Positions 14,902-23,694 of a DNA stretch of 52,569 nt are shown in pieces. The DNA is taken from assembly GCA_022760735.1 (NCBI GenBank), contig JAKELU010000003.1, forward strand, positions 129,092 through 181,660. Reading direction: 5' to 3'. The notes beneath the pieces were generated by a model that did not search any database, was not told the DNA's origin, and saw only the letters and a program-made list of their open reading frames with translations. Position 1 is the first letter of the stretch; each line of letters starts with the position of its first letter. The position numbers were made by a program, and so were the translations under genes. The DNA is from Firmicutes bacterium FC7 (GTDB taxonomy: Bacteria > Bacillota > Clostridia > Tissierellales > Tissierellaceae).

Positions 14902-17229
14902 ATGAACAATATTATTAGAATATCTGTTAGAAACCTTGTTGAATTTGTACTTCGCTCTGGTGATATCGATAATAGCTTCATGTCCATGAGTAGAGCTGTA
15001 GAAGGTACTTTGGCACATCAAAAGGTTCAAAAGTCATATGGACCTGAGTATAAGCCAGAGGTTACACTAAAGCATGAAGTTGAATATGATCAGTTTAAAA
15101 TTCTGCTTGAAGGACGAGCTGATGGAATAATCACAAAGGATGACATAGTCATAATTGATGAAATTAAAAGTACAACCAAGGATTTAGAAACCATCGAAGA
15201 GGACTATAACCTATTGCATTGGGCTCAAGCAAAAATTTATGGGTTTATTTATGCTGTACAAAACAAGATAGAGAATATAGATATTCAACTAACATATTTT
15301 CATATAGAGACTGAGGAATATAAGAAATTTGTTAAGAGATTTACTCTAAAAGACTTAGAGAAATTCTTCTTTGAAATAATTGATACCTATATTGAATGGG
15401 CAAATTTAACTTTCTATTGGGCAGAAATAAGGAATGAAACTATCAAGAACTTAAACTTCCCATTTGATAACTATAGAAGAGGACAAAGAGAGCTTGCAGT
15501 TGCTGCATATTCTACCATTAGAGAGGGTAAAAAGCTATTTGCTCAAGCACCAACTGGTATTGGAAAAACCATGTCTACGTTATTTCCTAGTATTAAGTCA
15601 ATTGGGGAAGGTCTTACATCAAAAATATTTTATCTTACAGCAAAGACCATTACTCGTGAAGTACCAATTGCTTCTATGGAGCTTCTAATGAGTAAGGGGC
15701 TTAGAGCAAAAACATTGGTAATTACTGCAAAGGATAAGATTTGCACCAATGCTGAAGTAAAATGCAATCCAAGAGACTGTAAAGCAGCAAAGGGACACTA
15801 TGATAGGGTAAATGACGCTATAATGGACATATTCCAGAATGAGGACCTTATAAATCGAGAGGTCATTGTTTCATATGCATTAAGACATAATGTATGTCCC
15901 TTTGAGTTTGCTCTTGATGTTAGTCTTTGGTGTGATGTAATAATATGTGACTACAATTATGTATTTGACCCACAAGTATATTTACGTAGATTCTTTGATA
16001 CCGAAGTAAATGATTACGTGTTTTTAATAGATGAAGCACACAATTTAGTAGATAGATCAAGAGAGATGTTTTCTGCCCAAATAAATAAAGTTGATTTTCT
16101 GGATATTAAGGGCATTTTTGTGGATAAGTATGAAAAAATAATTAAATCTATCAACAAGTGCAATAGTATTATGAACAAATTTAAAAAGGACTTTGAAATA
16201 GAGACTAATTATTATCAGCCAGAAGAGATTACTGAATATTATTACCCGTTTAAGAAACTTATTACATTATTGGAACCGTGGTTAGTTGAAGAAAAGAACC
16301 ATCCAGAATATGATAAGGTACTGGATTTTTATTTTAATTTGAATACATTTTTGAAGATATCAGATTATTATGATGAACATTATGTAACAAGCTTTGAGAA
16401 AAATGGAAGAGATATGATTATGAAGTTGTACTGTGTTGATTCTTCATACTTGTTAAGCCAAGCTTTAAAGAGAGGAAGAGCAGCTGTTTTTTTCTCAGCT
16501 ACTTTAACTCCTCTTCACTATCATATTGATTTATTAGGTGGAGACAAGGATGACTATCACATAAAGTTAAGTTCACCTTTTCCAAGAGAAAATCTTTTGT
16601 TGATGATAAATGATAATATATCAACTAGGTATAAGGATAGGGAAGACACTTATTTTCATATAGTTGAAAATATTGAAGCTATAGTAAATAGTAAAAGGGG
16701 GAATTATTTCGTATTTTTTCCATCTTACGTATATATGAGAAACATTTATGAAATAATCATTGATAGGAATCCTAAGTTAAATATTATCATTCAGGAAAGT
16801 AATATGACAGAAAATGATAGAGAAGAATTCTTGTCTCATTTTGATAAAGATGATGATATTATAGCCTTTGCTGTTATGGGAGGAATATTTTCCGAGGGAA
16901 TTGATTTAACTGGAGAAAGACTAATTGGTGCTATTATTGTAGGAGTAGGGCTACCGCAAATCTGCTTTGAGAGGGATATTATAAAGGATTACTTTAATGA
17001 CAGAATCGGACAGGGCTTTGACTATGCCTATGTCTACCCGGGAATGAATAAAGTATTACAAGCAGCAGGACGCGTTATTAGATCAGAAAAGGACAGGGGT
17101 ATAATACTACTAATAGATGATAGGTATGGTACCCATAGGTATAAAGAACTGTTTCCAAATGAATGGTCCCATTACATGAAAGTATCAGGGAAAGCACATA
17201 TTCAAATGCTGTTAAAAAAGTTTTGGTAG
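14902..17229 (+). CDS. DinG/XPD-like DNA helicase with N-terminal PD-(D/E)XK nuclease domain
   Basis: 775 aa. Residues 1-170 resemble a RecB/Cas4-like PD-(D/E)XK nuclease domain: EGRADGI (near 68) and IIDEIKST (near 82) supply the D and ExK residues. From residue 190 follows a superfamily 2 helicase of the XPD/DinG type: Walker A AQAPTGIGKT (about 214-223), four cysteines between motifs Ia and II (KICTNAEVKCNPRDC and NVCPFEF) that should hold a 4Fe-4S cluster, DEAH in FLIDEAHNLVD (near 375), and motif VI AAGRVIRSEKDRG (near 722). It should unwind DNA 5'-3' with possible nuclease action in repair. AGGAA precedes ATG 14902; the gene has its own promoter and no close operon partner. Confidence 0.88.
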   Translation: MNNIIRISVRNLVEFVLRSGDIDNSFMSMSRAVEGTLAHQKVQKSYGPEYKPEVTLKHEVEYDQFKILLEGRADGIITKDDIVIIDEIKSTTKDLETIEEDYNLLHWAQAKIYGFIYAVQNKIENIDIQLTYFHIETEEYKKFVKRFTLKDLEKFFFEIIDTYIEWANLTFYWAEIRNETIKNLNFPFDNYRRGQRELAVAAYSTIREGKKLFAQAPTGIGKTMSTLFPSIKSIGEGLTSKIFYLTAKTITREVPIASMELLMSKGLRAKTLVITAKDKICTNAEVKCNPRDCKAAKGHYDRVNDAIMDIFQNEDLINREVIVSYALRHNVCPFEFALDVSLWCDVIICDYNYVFDPQVYLRRFFDTEVNDYVFLIDEAHNLVDRSREMFSAQINKVDFLDIKGIFVDKYEKIIKSINKCNSIMNKFKKDFEIETNYYQPEEITEYYYPFKKLITLLEPWLVEEKNHPEYDKVLDFYFNLNTFLKISDYYDEHYVTSFEKNGRDMIMKLYCVDSSYLLSQALKRGRAAVFFSATLTPLHYHIDLLGGDKDDYHIKLSSPFPRENLLLMINDNISTRYKDREDTYFHIVENIEAIVNSKRGNYFVFFPSYVYMRNIYEIIIDRNPKLNIIIQESNMTENDREEFLSHFDKDDDIIAFAVMGGIFSEGIDLTGERLIGAIIVGVGLPQICFERDIIKDYFNDRIGQGFDYAYVYPGMNKVLQAAGRVIRSEKDRGIILLIDDRYGTHRYKELFPNEWSHYMKVSGKAHIQMLLKKFW

Positions 17230-17252
17230 TATATTTTAATAAAGTACAATTA

Positions 17253-17261
17253 TGGTATAAT
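17253..17261 (+). promoter_or_regulatory. Extended -10 promoter for the ATP-grasp ligase gene
   Basis: TGGTATAAT at 17253-17261, about 75 bp before the start codon; no clear -35 element. Confidence 0.4.
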
Positions 17262-17336
17262 GATTCTAATTAAATGATTAATTCTATACATTGGACTCAA
17301 ATATAAAATAATTCTTGAACAAGGTGGTGTCTAAAG

Positions 17337-18530
17337 ATGAGAAACAAGGCAGTTGTTTTAGGTACAAATTATTATGTTGGTTTAAGTATAATAAGATGCT
17401 TAGGAAGAGAAGGCGTTCATGTCGTAGCTGTAGACTATAGTGAGGAGAGTAGATACGGAGCTAAATCTAAATATTTAAGCGAAAAACACCTTGCACCACA
17501 TTATAAGGAGGACCCTGAAGGATTACTTAAATTTTTAATAGACTATTCTAAGGCACAGGAGAAAAAACCAGTATTATATCCAGGTGCTGACCCTTATGTT
17601 GAATTTATAGATAAATATTTCTATGAACTAAAAGAACACTATCTTTTTCCAATGGATAAGAAGGGTTTATGGACTGAGGTAATGGATAAATACAGGATGA
17701 GTTTATTAGCTCATAAACATGGAGTAAAGGTTCCTGAGACTATAAATTCAAAAGAGGAAAATCTTATTGAGCGTGTAAGAGAAGAAATAGGATATCCATG
17801 TATTATAAAACCTATGGATTCAGCTTCCTTTGTTAGAGCTTACAGAAGAAAGGTATTCTTTATAAACTCTGAAGAGGAATTAATTGAAAAGGTAAACATG
17901 ATACATAAGGATGGACATGGAATTACTATTCAAAGAATCATACCTGGGCCTGAGGAAAATTGTTACTGCTATGATGCATATTTGAATCAGGATTCAAAGG
18001 TAACTCATTATACAGCAGCATACAAGATAAGACAATGGCCAAATAACTTTGGTGCATCTACTTATGCTAAGCAAACATGGATACCTGAACTACATGAAAT
18101 ATGTAAACCATTCTTAGAGGGAATAGGATTTAAGGGATTTGTTGAGTGTGAGTTAAAACGAGATGTGAATACTGGTGAAATATATCTAATAGAGGTTAAT
18201 GTAAGAACCATAAACTTTAACGAAATGCTTTATAAAGCCGGACTCAATTTCCCATATATAGCTTATTTAGAGATGACTGATAAATTACCGGAGCCTAAGA
18301 GCATTGAGTATGAGACAGGTTATGTGTTCCATTATATGTATGAGGACTTATTTGCTATTAGAAATTACTTAAAAACTGGACAAATGTCCTTAGGAAAAAT
18401 AATAAGGGATAATACCTTTAAGAAAGTACACTCTACATGGTCATGGACAGATCCAGGCCCAGGATTATATTTTGTTGGCACGATAGCTGGGAAGGTATTT
18501 AAAAGGTTAATAGGAAAAGAAGAGGTATAG
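17337..18530 (+). CDS. ATP-grasp carboxylate-amine ligase
   Basis: 397 aa. N-terminal Rossmann-like domain (AVVLGTNYYVGLSIIRCLG), then an ATP-grasp fold: DKYRMSLLAHKHGVKVPET (about 119-137), YPCIIKPMDSASF (near 153) and the metal-binding EVNVRTINFN (near 285). It resembles the COG3919-type ATP-grasp ligases, some of which attach D-Asp or other residues in cell-wall or peptide synthesis. The C-terminal about 80 residues are family-specific (DPGPGLYFVGTIAGKVF). No neighbour reveals the substrate; it stands alone between a promoter and a terminator. GGTGGTG lies before ATG 17337. Confidence 0.72.
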   Translation: MRNKAVVLGTNYYVGLSIIRCLGREGVHVVAVDYSEESRYGAKSKYLSEKHLAPHYKEDPEGLLKFLIDYSKAQEKKPVLYPGADPYVEFIDKYFYELKEHYLFPMDKKGLWTEVMDKYRMSLLAHKHGVKVPETINSKEENLIERVREEIGYPCIIKPMDSASFVRAYRRKVFFINSEEELIEKVNMIHKDGHGITIQRIIPGPEENCYCYDAYLNQDSKVTHYTAAYKIRQWPNNFGASTYAKQTWIPELHEICKPFLEGIGFKGFVECELKRDVNTGEIYLIEVNVRTINFNEMLYKAGLNFPYIAYLEMTDKLPEPKSIEYETGYVFHYMYEDLFAIRNYLKTGQMSLGKIIRDNTFKKVHSTWSWTDPGPGLYFVGTIAGKVFKRLIGKEEV

Positions 18531-18559
18531 GGTACGAAATTGGGATATTGGTTACTTGT

Positions 18560-18607
18560 GGATGTATGGCTTGATATTATTTAGGAGCCATACATCCTTT
18601 TCTTTTT
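18560..18607 (+). terminator. Rho-independent terminator
   Basis: GGATGTATGGCT (18560-18571) and AGCCATACATCC (18586-18597) form a perfect 12-bp stem followed by TTTTCTTTTTT. Confidence 0.92.
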
Positions 18608-18703
18608 TAGAATCTTTCTTTTATTGAAGTCTAGAAGTTTATATCAACTTAGATCAGTCTATTTAATTGCAAAAATATTTCAAATATTATAATATTTTAA
18701 ATA

Positions 18704-18717
18704 TGAAAACGTTTTTA
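18704..18717 (+). promoter_or_regulatory. cre-like site before the CdaR-type gene
   Basis: TGAAAACGTTTTTA resembles the CcpA catabolite-response element (TGWAARCGYTWNCW) with one mismatch at the C. It abuts the ribosome binding site of the regulator gene, where CcpA binding would block transcription. Confidence 0.35.
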
Positions 18718-18728
18718 GGAGTGGTCTT

Positions 18729-19862
18729 ATGAATGTATCTAAGGATGTAGCTCAAAATATAGTAGAAGAAATGAAAAAAATAATAAATCAAGATATTAAT
18801 TATTTCGATACCAATAGTACAATCATTGCTAGTACCGATAAATCAAGAATAGGGCAGTATCATGGAGGGGCTAAAAAGGTTATCTCGCAGAAAAGTGACT
18901 TAATAATACAATATGACCAGCAATATGAAGGAGCAAAAAAAGGAATAAATCTACCTGTATATTTTGAGAATCAAATAGTGGGAGTAATAGGAATCACAGG
19001 TGAAAAAAAAGAGGTAGAGAAGTATGGAAGAATAATAAAGAGGATGACAGAAATCCTTATTAGAGAAGAATATATCAAAGAACAAGAAAACATCGATAAG
19101 GAGAGTAAGAGACAATTTATAGAGGAATTACTTTTTAGAAACAACTCTGATGAGAAGGCTCTTATGATGAGGGGTGACTTACTTAATATTAAGACAAACA
19201 TACCAAGAGTAGTTGTAGTTGGTAGGCTTCTAGATAGTGATGATAAAGAAGCTTTATTAGATCCAAACATTAATGAAAAGATACTGTCAGTATTTAGAAA
19301 TCATTTGAATTATGATAATCAAAATTTAATTGCTCAAAGCGGGACAAGCTTTATTATGATAATAAATACAGTTAATCAAAATAATATAGAACGTATAATT
19401 CATAATATTAAAAAAGACATTATAAGGTTTTTTGATGGAAGGATATATTTTGGAATTGGAAATGTAAGCAATAATTCTAAGGAAATAAAAAGATCATATT
19501 TAGAAGCAAAAAAGGCTTTGAATTTTGCTGTTAATAACAAGGATAGTAGCTTAATTTTTTATAAAAATATGGATGTTGGTCTTTTATTAGATGATATATC
19601 AAAAGAAACATCTGAAAAATTTTTAAAAAAGGTTTTTGGGAATATGAAAAATGAACAAATTGTTGAATATATGAAGATATTTAACGTGTTTGTAAAACAT
19701 AATGGTTCAATTAACAATGCATCAGATGAATTATTTATACATAAAAACACCCTTCAATATAGATTAAATAAATTGCGTGAATTAACTGGCTATGACCCTA
19801 GAAACTTAGCTGATAATCATGTTTTGCAGTTGGCTTTCATGCTATATAGATTAAAGAAATAA
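18729..19862 (+). CDS. CdaR-family (sugar diacid) transcriptional regulator
   Basis: 377 aa, the usual length of the family. The N-terminal sugar-diacid recognition domain (about 1-135) contains DTNSTIIASTDKSRIGQYHGGA and NLPVYFENQIVGVIGITG. A middle region (about 160-290) leads to a PucR-type helix-turn-helix at the C-terminus (NNASDELFIHKNTLQYRLNK, near 335). E. coli CdaR activates glucarate, galactarate and glycerate genes. Here the gene is followed by glycerate kinase and tartronate semialdehyde reductase, the same partners, so it probably controls the whole downstream locus. GGAG precedes ATG 18729. A cre-like site overlaps its leader. Confidence 0.92.
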   Translation: MNVSKDVAQNIVEEMKKIINQDINYFDTNSTIIASTDKSRIGQYHGGAKKVISQKSDLIIQYDQQYEGAKKGINLPVYFENQIVGVIGITGEKKEVEKYGRIIKRMTEILIREEYIKEQENIDKESKRQFIEELLFRNNSDEKALMMRGDLLNIKTNIPRVVVVGRLLDSDDKEALLDPNINEKILSVFRNHLNYDNQNLIAQSGTSFIMIINTVNQNNIERIIHNIKKDIIRFFDGRIYFGIGNVSNNSKEIKRSYLEAKKALNFAVNNKDSSLIFYKNMDVGLLLDDISKETSEKFLKKVFGNMKNEQIVEYMKIFNVFVKHNGSINNASDELFIHKNTLQYRLNKLRELTGYDPRNLADNHVLQLAFMLYRLKK

Positions 19863-19993
19863 GGAGGGAAAATACCATAAATTTGTTATTTATACTAAAA
19901 TATACAAGTTAAGTAGCAGAAAACATTGTACTCTGTACTATACAATCACTATCTAATATAATGCTAAACTTATATTAAGGCCTTAGAAATGAG

Positions 19994-20008
19994 TTCATGA
20001 TTCATGAA
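19994..20008. promoter_or_regulatory. Candidate operator before glycerate kinase
   Basis: TTCATGA-T-TCATGAA is a perfect 7-bp inverted repeat with one central base, lying just upstream of the glycerate kinase ribosome site at the start of the catabolic operon. It could be the CdaR-type regulator's binding site; this is position-based inference. Confidence 0.4.
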
Positions 20009-20027
20009 TGACAGGAGTGAGATGCTT

Positions 20028-21179
20028 GTGAAGATTGTTATTGCATCGGATTCGTATAAGGGGAGCTGTTCTGCCATTGAAGTTGCCAAATATATTGAAA
20101 GAGGAATTAGGAGAATTTATAAAGATTCAGAGATAGTGAAAATACCTGTAGCTGATGGTGGAGAAGGGACAGTTGATGCTTTAGTTATTGGTACTAAAGG
20201 CAGATATGAAACATTAGAGGTTATTGGGCCACTAGGAGAACCAGTAAAAGCTCAATATGGCATTATTTATGATGAAGTTGCTGTAATTGAAATGGCTGCT
20301 GCATCCGGAATTACCCTGGTAGATAAGGATAAACTTAATCCCTTAATTACAACTACCTATGGGACTGGACAATTGATAAAATCTGCTATGGAAAAGGGAA
20401 TACGAAAGATCCTAGTTGGGCTTGGAGGGTCTAGCACTAATGATGCAGGAGTTGGAATGGCTCAAGCTTTAGGATTTTCATTTAAAAATGAATATGGTGA
20501 TGAAATTGGTTTCGGTGGTGGGGAGTTAGTTAATATAAAAGAAATTGATGATACTAATATTCACCCGCTGCTAAAGGAGACAGAGATTATTGCCATATCT
20601 GATGTAAAAAATCCTCTGTATGGCCCATCAGGAGCTGCATACATATTTGGACCTCAAAAGGGCGCAGATAGTTCAATGGTAAAAAAGTTAGATAATAATC
20701 TAAGGTACTTTGGAGATTTAATAAAAAAATACTTGAACAAGGACATAAGTAATATACCAGGTGCGGGTGCTGCTGGAGGACTTGGGGCCGGCTTGATTGC
20801 ATTTTGTGGTGCTAGTATAGAGCCTGGCATTGAGAAAATATTAGATATTCTAGACATAGACTCTAGTATAAAAGATGCAGATTTGGTAATAACAGGCGAA
20901 GGTAAAATTGATGGGCAATCAAAATATGGAAAGGTCCCTGTTGGAGTAGCTAAAAGAGCACAAAGATATAATGTTCCTGTAATTGCCATTGTAGGAAGTG
21001 TTGGTAAGGGTGCTAAGGATGTTTATGATTATGGTATCAATTGGATATATGATATTATTAATAAGCCTATGACATTGAACGAGGCAATAGAAAATGTAGG
21101 AACATTAATTGAAGATGCAGCTGAGAATGTAGCAAGAATGTATAAAATGAAACTAAGGTCAAGTGAGGAAGCGCTATAA
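20028..21179 (+). CDS. garK: Glycerate 2-kinase (GarK/GlxK type)
   Basis: About 383 aa, the usual family length. It phosphorylates D-glycerate to 2-phosphoglycerate with ATP. Signatures: KIVIASDSYKGSCSA at the N-terminus, IPVADGGEGTVDALV (near 44-58), GLGGSSTNDAGVGMAQALGF (near 137-156), ISDVKNPLYGPSGAA (near 190), PGAGAAGGLGAGLIAF (near 245) and VITGEGKIDGQSKYGKVP near 285. The open frame extends to ATG 20004, but AGGAG (20013-20017) indicates a start at ATG 20022 or GTG 20028; the latter matches family members that begin MKIVIA. It opens the operon and feeds the product of the reductase downstream into glycolysis. Confidence 0.95.
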   Translation: MKIVIASDSYKGSCSAIEVAKYIERGIRRIYKDSEIVKIPVADGGEGTVDALVIGTKGRYETLEVIGPLGEPVKAQYGIIYDEVAVIEMAAASGITLVDKDKLNPLITTTYGTGQLIKSAMEKGIRKILVGLGGSSTNDAGVGMAQALGFSFKNEYGDEIGFGGGELVNIKEIDDTNIHPLLKETEIIAISDVKNPLYGPSGAAYIFGPQKGADSSMVKKLDNNLRYFGDLIKKYLNKDISNIPGAGAAGGLGAGLIAFCGASIEPGIEKILDILDIDSSIKDADLVITGEGKIDGQSKYGKVPVGVAKRAQRYNVPVIAIVGSVGKGAKDVYDYGINWIYDIINKPMTLNEAIENVGTLIEDAAENVARMYKMKLRSSEEAL

Positions 21180-21245
21180 ATGAAGTACTAATTAGAGGTC
21201 TTCATTTAAAATATTTAGCATTTAAAACTGAAGGGGGAATTTATA

Positions 21246-22136
21246 ATGAGAATCGGATTTATCGGGCTTGGTATTATGGGGAAACCTATGAGCAAGAATT
21301 TGATAAAGGCTGGTTATGATTTGGTAGTTTACAACAGAAGTAAATCTTCAGTTGAAGAGCTTGTAGAATTAGGAGCGGTAGCTGCAGCTTCACCAAAAGA
21401 AGTAGCAGAAAAAACAGATGTAATTATTACTATGTTACCAAACTCTCCAGAAGTTTTAGAGGTTTGCTTAGGGGAAAATGGAATTATCGAAGGAGCAAAA
21501 GAAGGGCAAGTAGTAATCGATATGAGTTCAATTGACCCTTTAAAGAGCAAAGAAGCTTATGAAGCATTATCAACTAAGGGAGTAGATTTCTTAGATGCAC
21601 CAGTAAGTGGAGGAGAACCAAAAGCTATTGATGGTACAATCTCTGTTATGGTTGGTGGTAAGAAAGAAGTATTCGATAAGACTTATGATATTATGAAAGC
21701 GATGGCTGGATCCGTTGTGTATGTAGGTGAAATAGGGGCAGGAAATATAACTAAATTAGCCAATCAAATAATTGTTGCTTTAAATATCGCAGCAATGAGT
21801 GAGGCATTTACATTAGCTACTAAAGCAGGAGTAGATCCAGAATTGGTATATCAAGCAATTAGAGGTGGATTAGCTGGAAGTACAGTATTAGATGCAAAAG
21901 CACCATTAGTAATGGCTAGAAAATTTGATCCAGGATTTAGAATTGAGCTACACATAAAAGACTTGCAAAACGTATTAGATACTTCGCATAAATTAGGAAC
22001 TTCATTACCATTAACGGCTCAAGTTATGGAAATTATGCAGGCATTAAAGATTGATGGACATCACAAAGATGACCACTGTGGTATTATAAAATATTACGAA
22101 AAAATGAACAACATAGTAGTTGAGAAAAAGAAATAG
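21246..22136 (+). CDS. garR: Tartronate semialdehyde reductase (beta-hydroxyacid dehydrogenase)
   Basis: 296 aa. N-terminal NAD(P)-binding GLGIMGKPMSKNLIKAGY (about 6-23), substrate-binding DAPVSGGEPKAIDGTISVMV (near 118), and the catalytic-lysine stretch GAGNITKLANQIIVALN (near 165-181) define the beta-hydroxyacid dehydrogenase family. With glycerate kinase directly upstream, reduction of tartronate semialdehyde to D-glycerate is the best assignment; 3-hydroxyisobutyrate dehydrogenase is a relative but has no fitting partner here. GGGGG precedes ATG 21246. Confidence 0.92.
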   Translation: MRIGFIGLGIMGKPMSKNLIKAGYDLVVYNRSKSSVEELVELGAVAAASPKEVAEKTDVIITMLPNSPEVLEVCLGENGIIEGAKEGQVVIDMSSIDPLKSKEAYEALSTKGVDFLDAPVSGGEPKAIDGTISVMVGGKKEVFDKTYDIMKAMAGSVVYVGEIGAGNITKLANQIIVALNIAAMSEAFTLATKAGVDPELVYQAIRGGLAGSTVLDAKAPLVMARKFDPGFRIELHIKDLQNVLDTSHKLGTSLPLTAQVMEIMQALKIDGHHKDDHCGIIKYYEKMNNIVVEKKK

Positions 22137-22172
22137 TTCTTAGTAATTTTGAGTCAAGAAATTTACCTGTCG

Positions 22173-22186
22173 TGAAAACGATACCA
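22173..22186 (+). promoter_or_regulatory. cre-like site before the ABC transporter genes
   Basis: TGAAAACGATACCA matches the CcpA catabolite-response consensus except for one base (A for Y). It lies in the 160-bp gap between the reductase and the solute-binding protein genes, so the transporter part may be separately repressed by good carbon sources. Confidence 0.45.
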
Positions 22187-22303
22187 AAATCCTTTTTGTG
22201 ATTCTATAATGGAATCTAATAAGGGAGGAGGTAAAGGAAAAGCGAGCCTAAATTGTCCACATAAGTTGCATTGTAAAAAATTATAGAAAGGAATGATTTG
22301 AGA

Positions 22304-23635
22304 ATGTTTAAAAGAAGATTGGCACTGTTTTTGGCAATGGTAATGATAGTTTTAACATTTGCAGGGTGTGGTAGCTCAACAAGCAACACTTCAACTACAG
22401 TAGAAAACCAAGTCGCAGAAAAAGAAGTTGAAGATAGTAAAGAGCCAGTTTCATCAAAAGAGCCAGTTAAATTCTTGGCTTATGCTTGTATCACAGGAAA
22501 CAATGCAGAATCAGGCCGTCAAGTAACAATGGCAGCAGAAACCGCTGAATGGTACATAAATGAGAAGCTTGGCGGATTCAAATCTTTAGGTGGACGACCA
22601 ATAAAAATTGAAGTTCTTGATTCTACATCTGACGCAGCAACGGCGTCTCTTCCTCTAGAAAGAGCACTTTCTAGTGGTGGATATACAGCTGTAATTGGGA
22701 ACTCAACATCTTCTATAGCGCTTACTATGCTTCCAATCCTAGAAAAATATGAAATTCCTGCTATAACTGGTGCTGCTGCAAATAAAGCAGTTACTGAACA
22801 AGGCTGTAGTTTTGTGTTCCAGCCTGCAGCAACTTCTAGTTCCTTTATTCCTACACAGTTAGATTTCTTAGAAGAATTTGCTACAAAATTAGGTAAGAAT
22901 GTTAAGGATTTAAAACTTGGATTGATATATGCAAATGATGCGTGGGGAACAGACCAAGCAAAGAATACTAGAGAGCAAGTAAAAGCTAGAGGCTTAAATT
23001 TGGTACTTGATGAATCATATGAAATCAACTCTTTTACAGATGCAAGTCCTTTAATAACAAAGTTTAGAAATGCAGGTGTAGATGTTATTCTACCAAGCTC
23101 TTATCCAAACGATATAAAATTAATATTTACAGCTATGAAATCACTAAACTACAGTCCACTAATTGTAGGTGGTGGAGCTGCAATGACATGGCCTTCTCTA
23201 TATAAAGATTTAGGTGATGATGTAAATGGAATTACCTCTGTAGATTCATGGTGTTGGAATCAAAAAGGTGCTTTAAATAATGAAAAATGGATGGAAATGA
23301 ACAATTACTACGAAGAGACTTATGGTGAATTTATAGCTGGGCAGTCTGGTCCTACTCTAGTAAGTATAATGTTGGCTTATCAAGCTGTTGAAAATATAGG
23401 TGATACTGATCCTGTTAAAGTACGTGATGAGCTTAGAAGATTAAATTCAGATAACACTGAATGGTTCAGAGTACTAAATGGATATGGTGATTTTGATGAT
23501 GTTACAGGTTTAAATACTGGTTCTAGAGCTGTAATGATGCAATGGCAAAATGGTAAACCACATTGTATTTTCCCAGAAGAATTTGCAACTTCTCAGTTGC
23601 TTAATCCAGAAACAATGGAACCTTATGACAATTAA
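22304..23635 (+). CDS. Liv-type ABC transporter substrate-binding lipoprotein
   Basis: About 443 aa. Signal peptide MFKRRLALFLAMVMIVLTF ends in a lipobox AGC (Cys near 21), so it is a membrane-anchored extracellular lipoprotein. A Ser/Thr-rich linker follows, then a type I periplasmic-binding fold of the Leu/Ile/Val family (Peripla_BP_6): VIGNSTSSIALTMLPILEKY, PAITGAAANKAVTEQG, LGLIYANDAWGTDQAKNTRE. Liv-type proteins bind amino acids, amides or other small polar organics. Next to sugar-acid enzymes the ligand is likely not an amino acid, but this is inference. TTG 22298 is an alternative start with closer spacing to AAAGGA. Confidence 0.9.
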   Translation: MFKRRLALFLAMVMIVLTFAGCGSSTSNTSTTVENQVAEKEVEDSKEPVSSKEPVKFLAYACITGNNAESGRQVTMAAETAEWYINEKLGGFKSLGGRPIKIEVLDSTSDAATASLPLERALSSGGYTAVIGNSTSSIALTMLPILEKYEIPAITGAAANKAVTEQGCSFVFQPAATSSSFIPTQLDFLEEFATKLGKNVKDLKLGLIYANDAWGTDQAKNTREQVKARGLNLVLDESYEINSFTDASPLITKFRNAGVDVILPSSYPNDIKLIFTAMKSLNYSPLIVGGGAAMTWPSLYKDLGDDVNGITSVDSWCWNQKGALNNEKWMEMNNYYEETYGEFIAGQSGPTLVSIMLAYQAVENIGDTDPVKVRDELRRLNSDNTEWFRVLNGYGDFDDVTGLNTGSRAVMMQWQNGKPHCIFPEEFATSQLLNPETMEPYDN

Positions 23636-23642
23636 GTAAAAT

Positions 23643-23672
23643 GAGTATTTCGGGAGTAATCCCGAAATACTC
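23643..23672 (+). repeat. 13-bp perfect hairpin between binding protein and permease genes
   Basis: GAGTATTTCGGGA (23643-23655), loop GTAA, TCCCGAAATACTC (23660-23672). No T run follows, so it is more likely an mRNA-stabilising or processing stem than a full terminator. Such stems let the binding protein be made in excess over its permease. Confidence 0.75.
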
Positions 23673-23694
23673 TATAAAGGAGGGGAGGATACAA

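Noticed and set aside
20004-20027. ATG 20004 as the start of glycerate kinase
   Set aside because: The only good ribosome site (20013-20017) lies inside this extension, and family members begin at the KIVIA segment.
22519-23028. 169-codon minus-strand frame inside the binding-protein gene
   Set aside because: It is an antisense shadow of a clear lipoprotein gene with no domain features.
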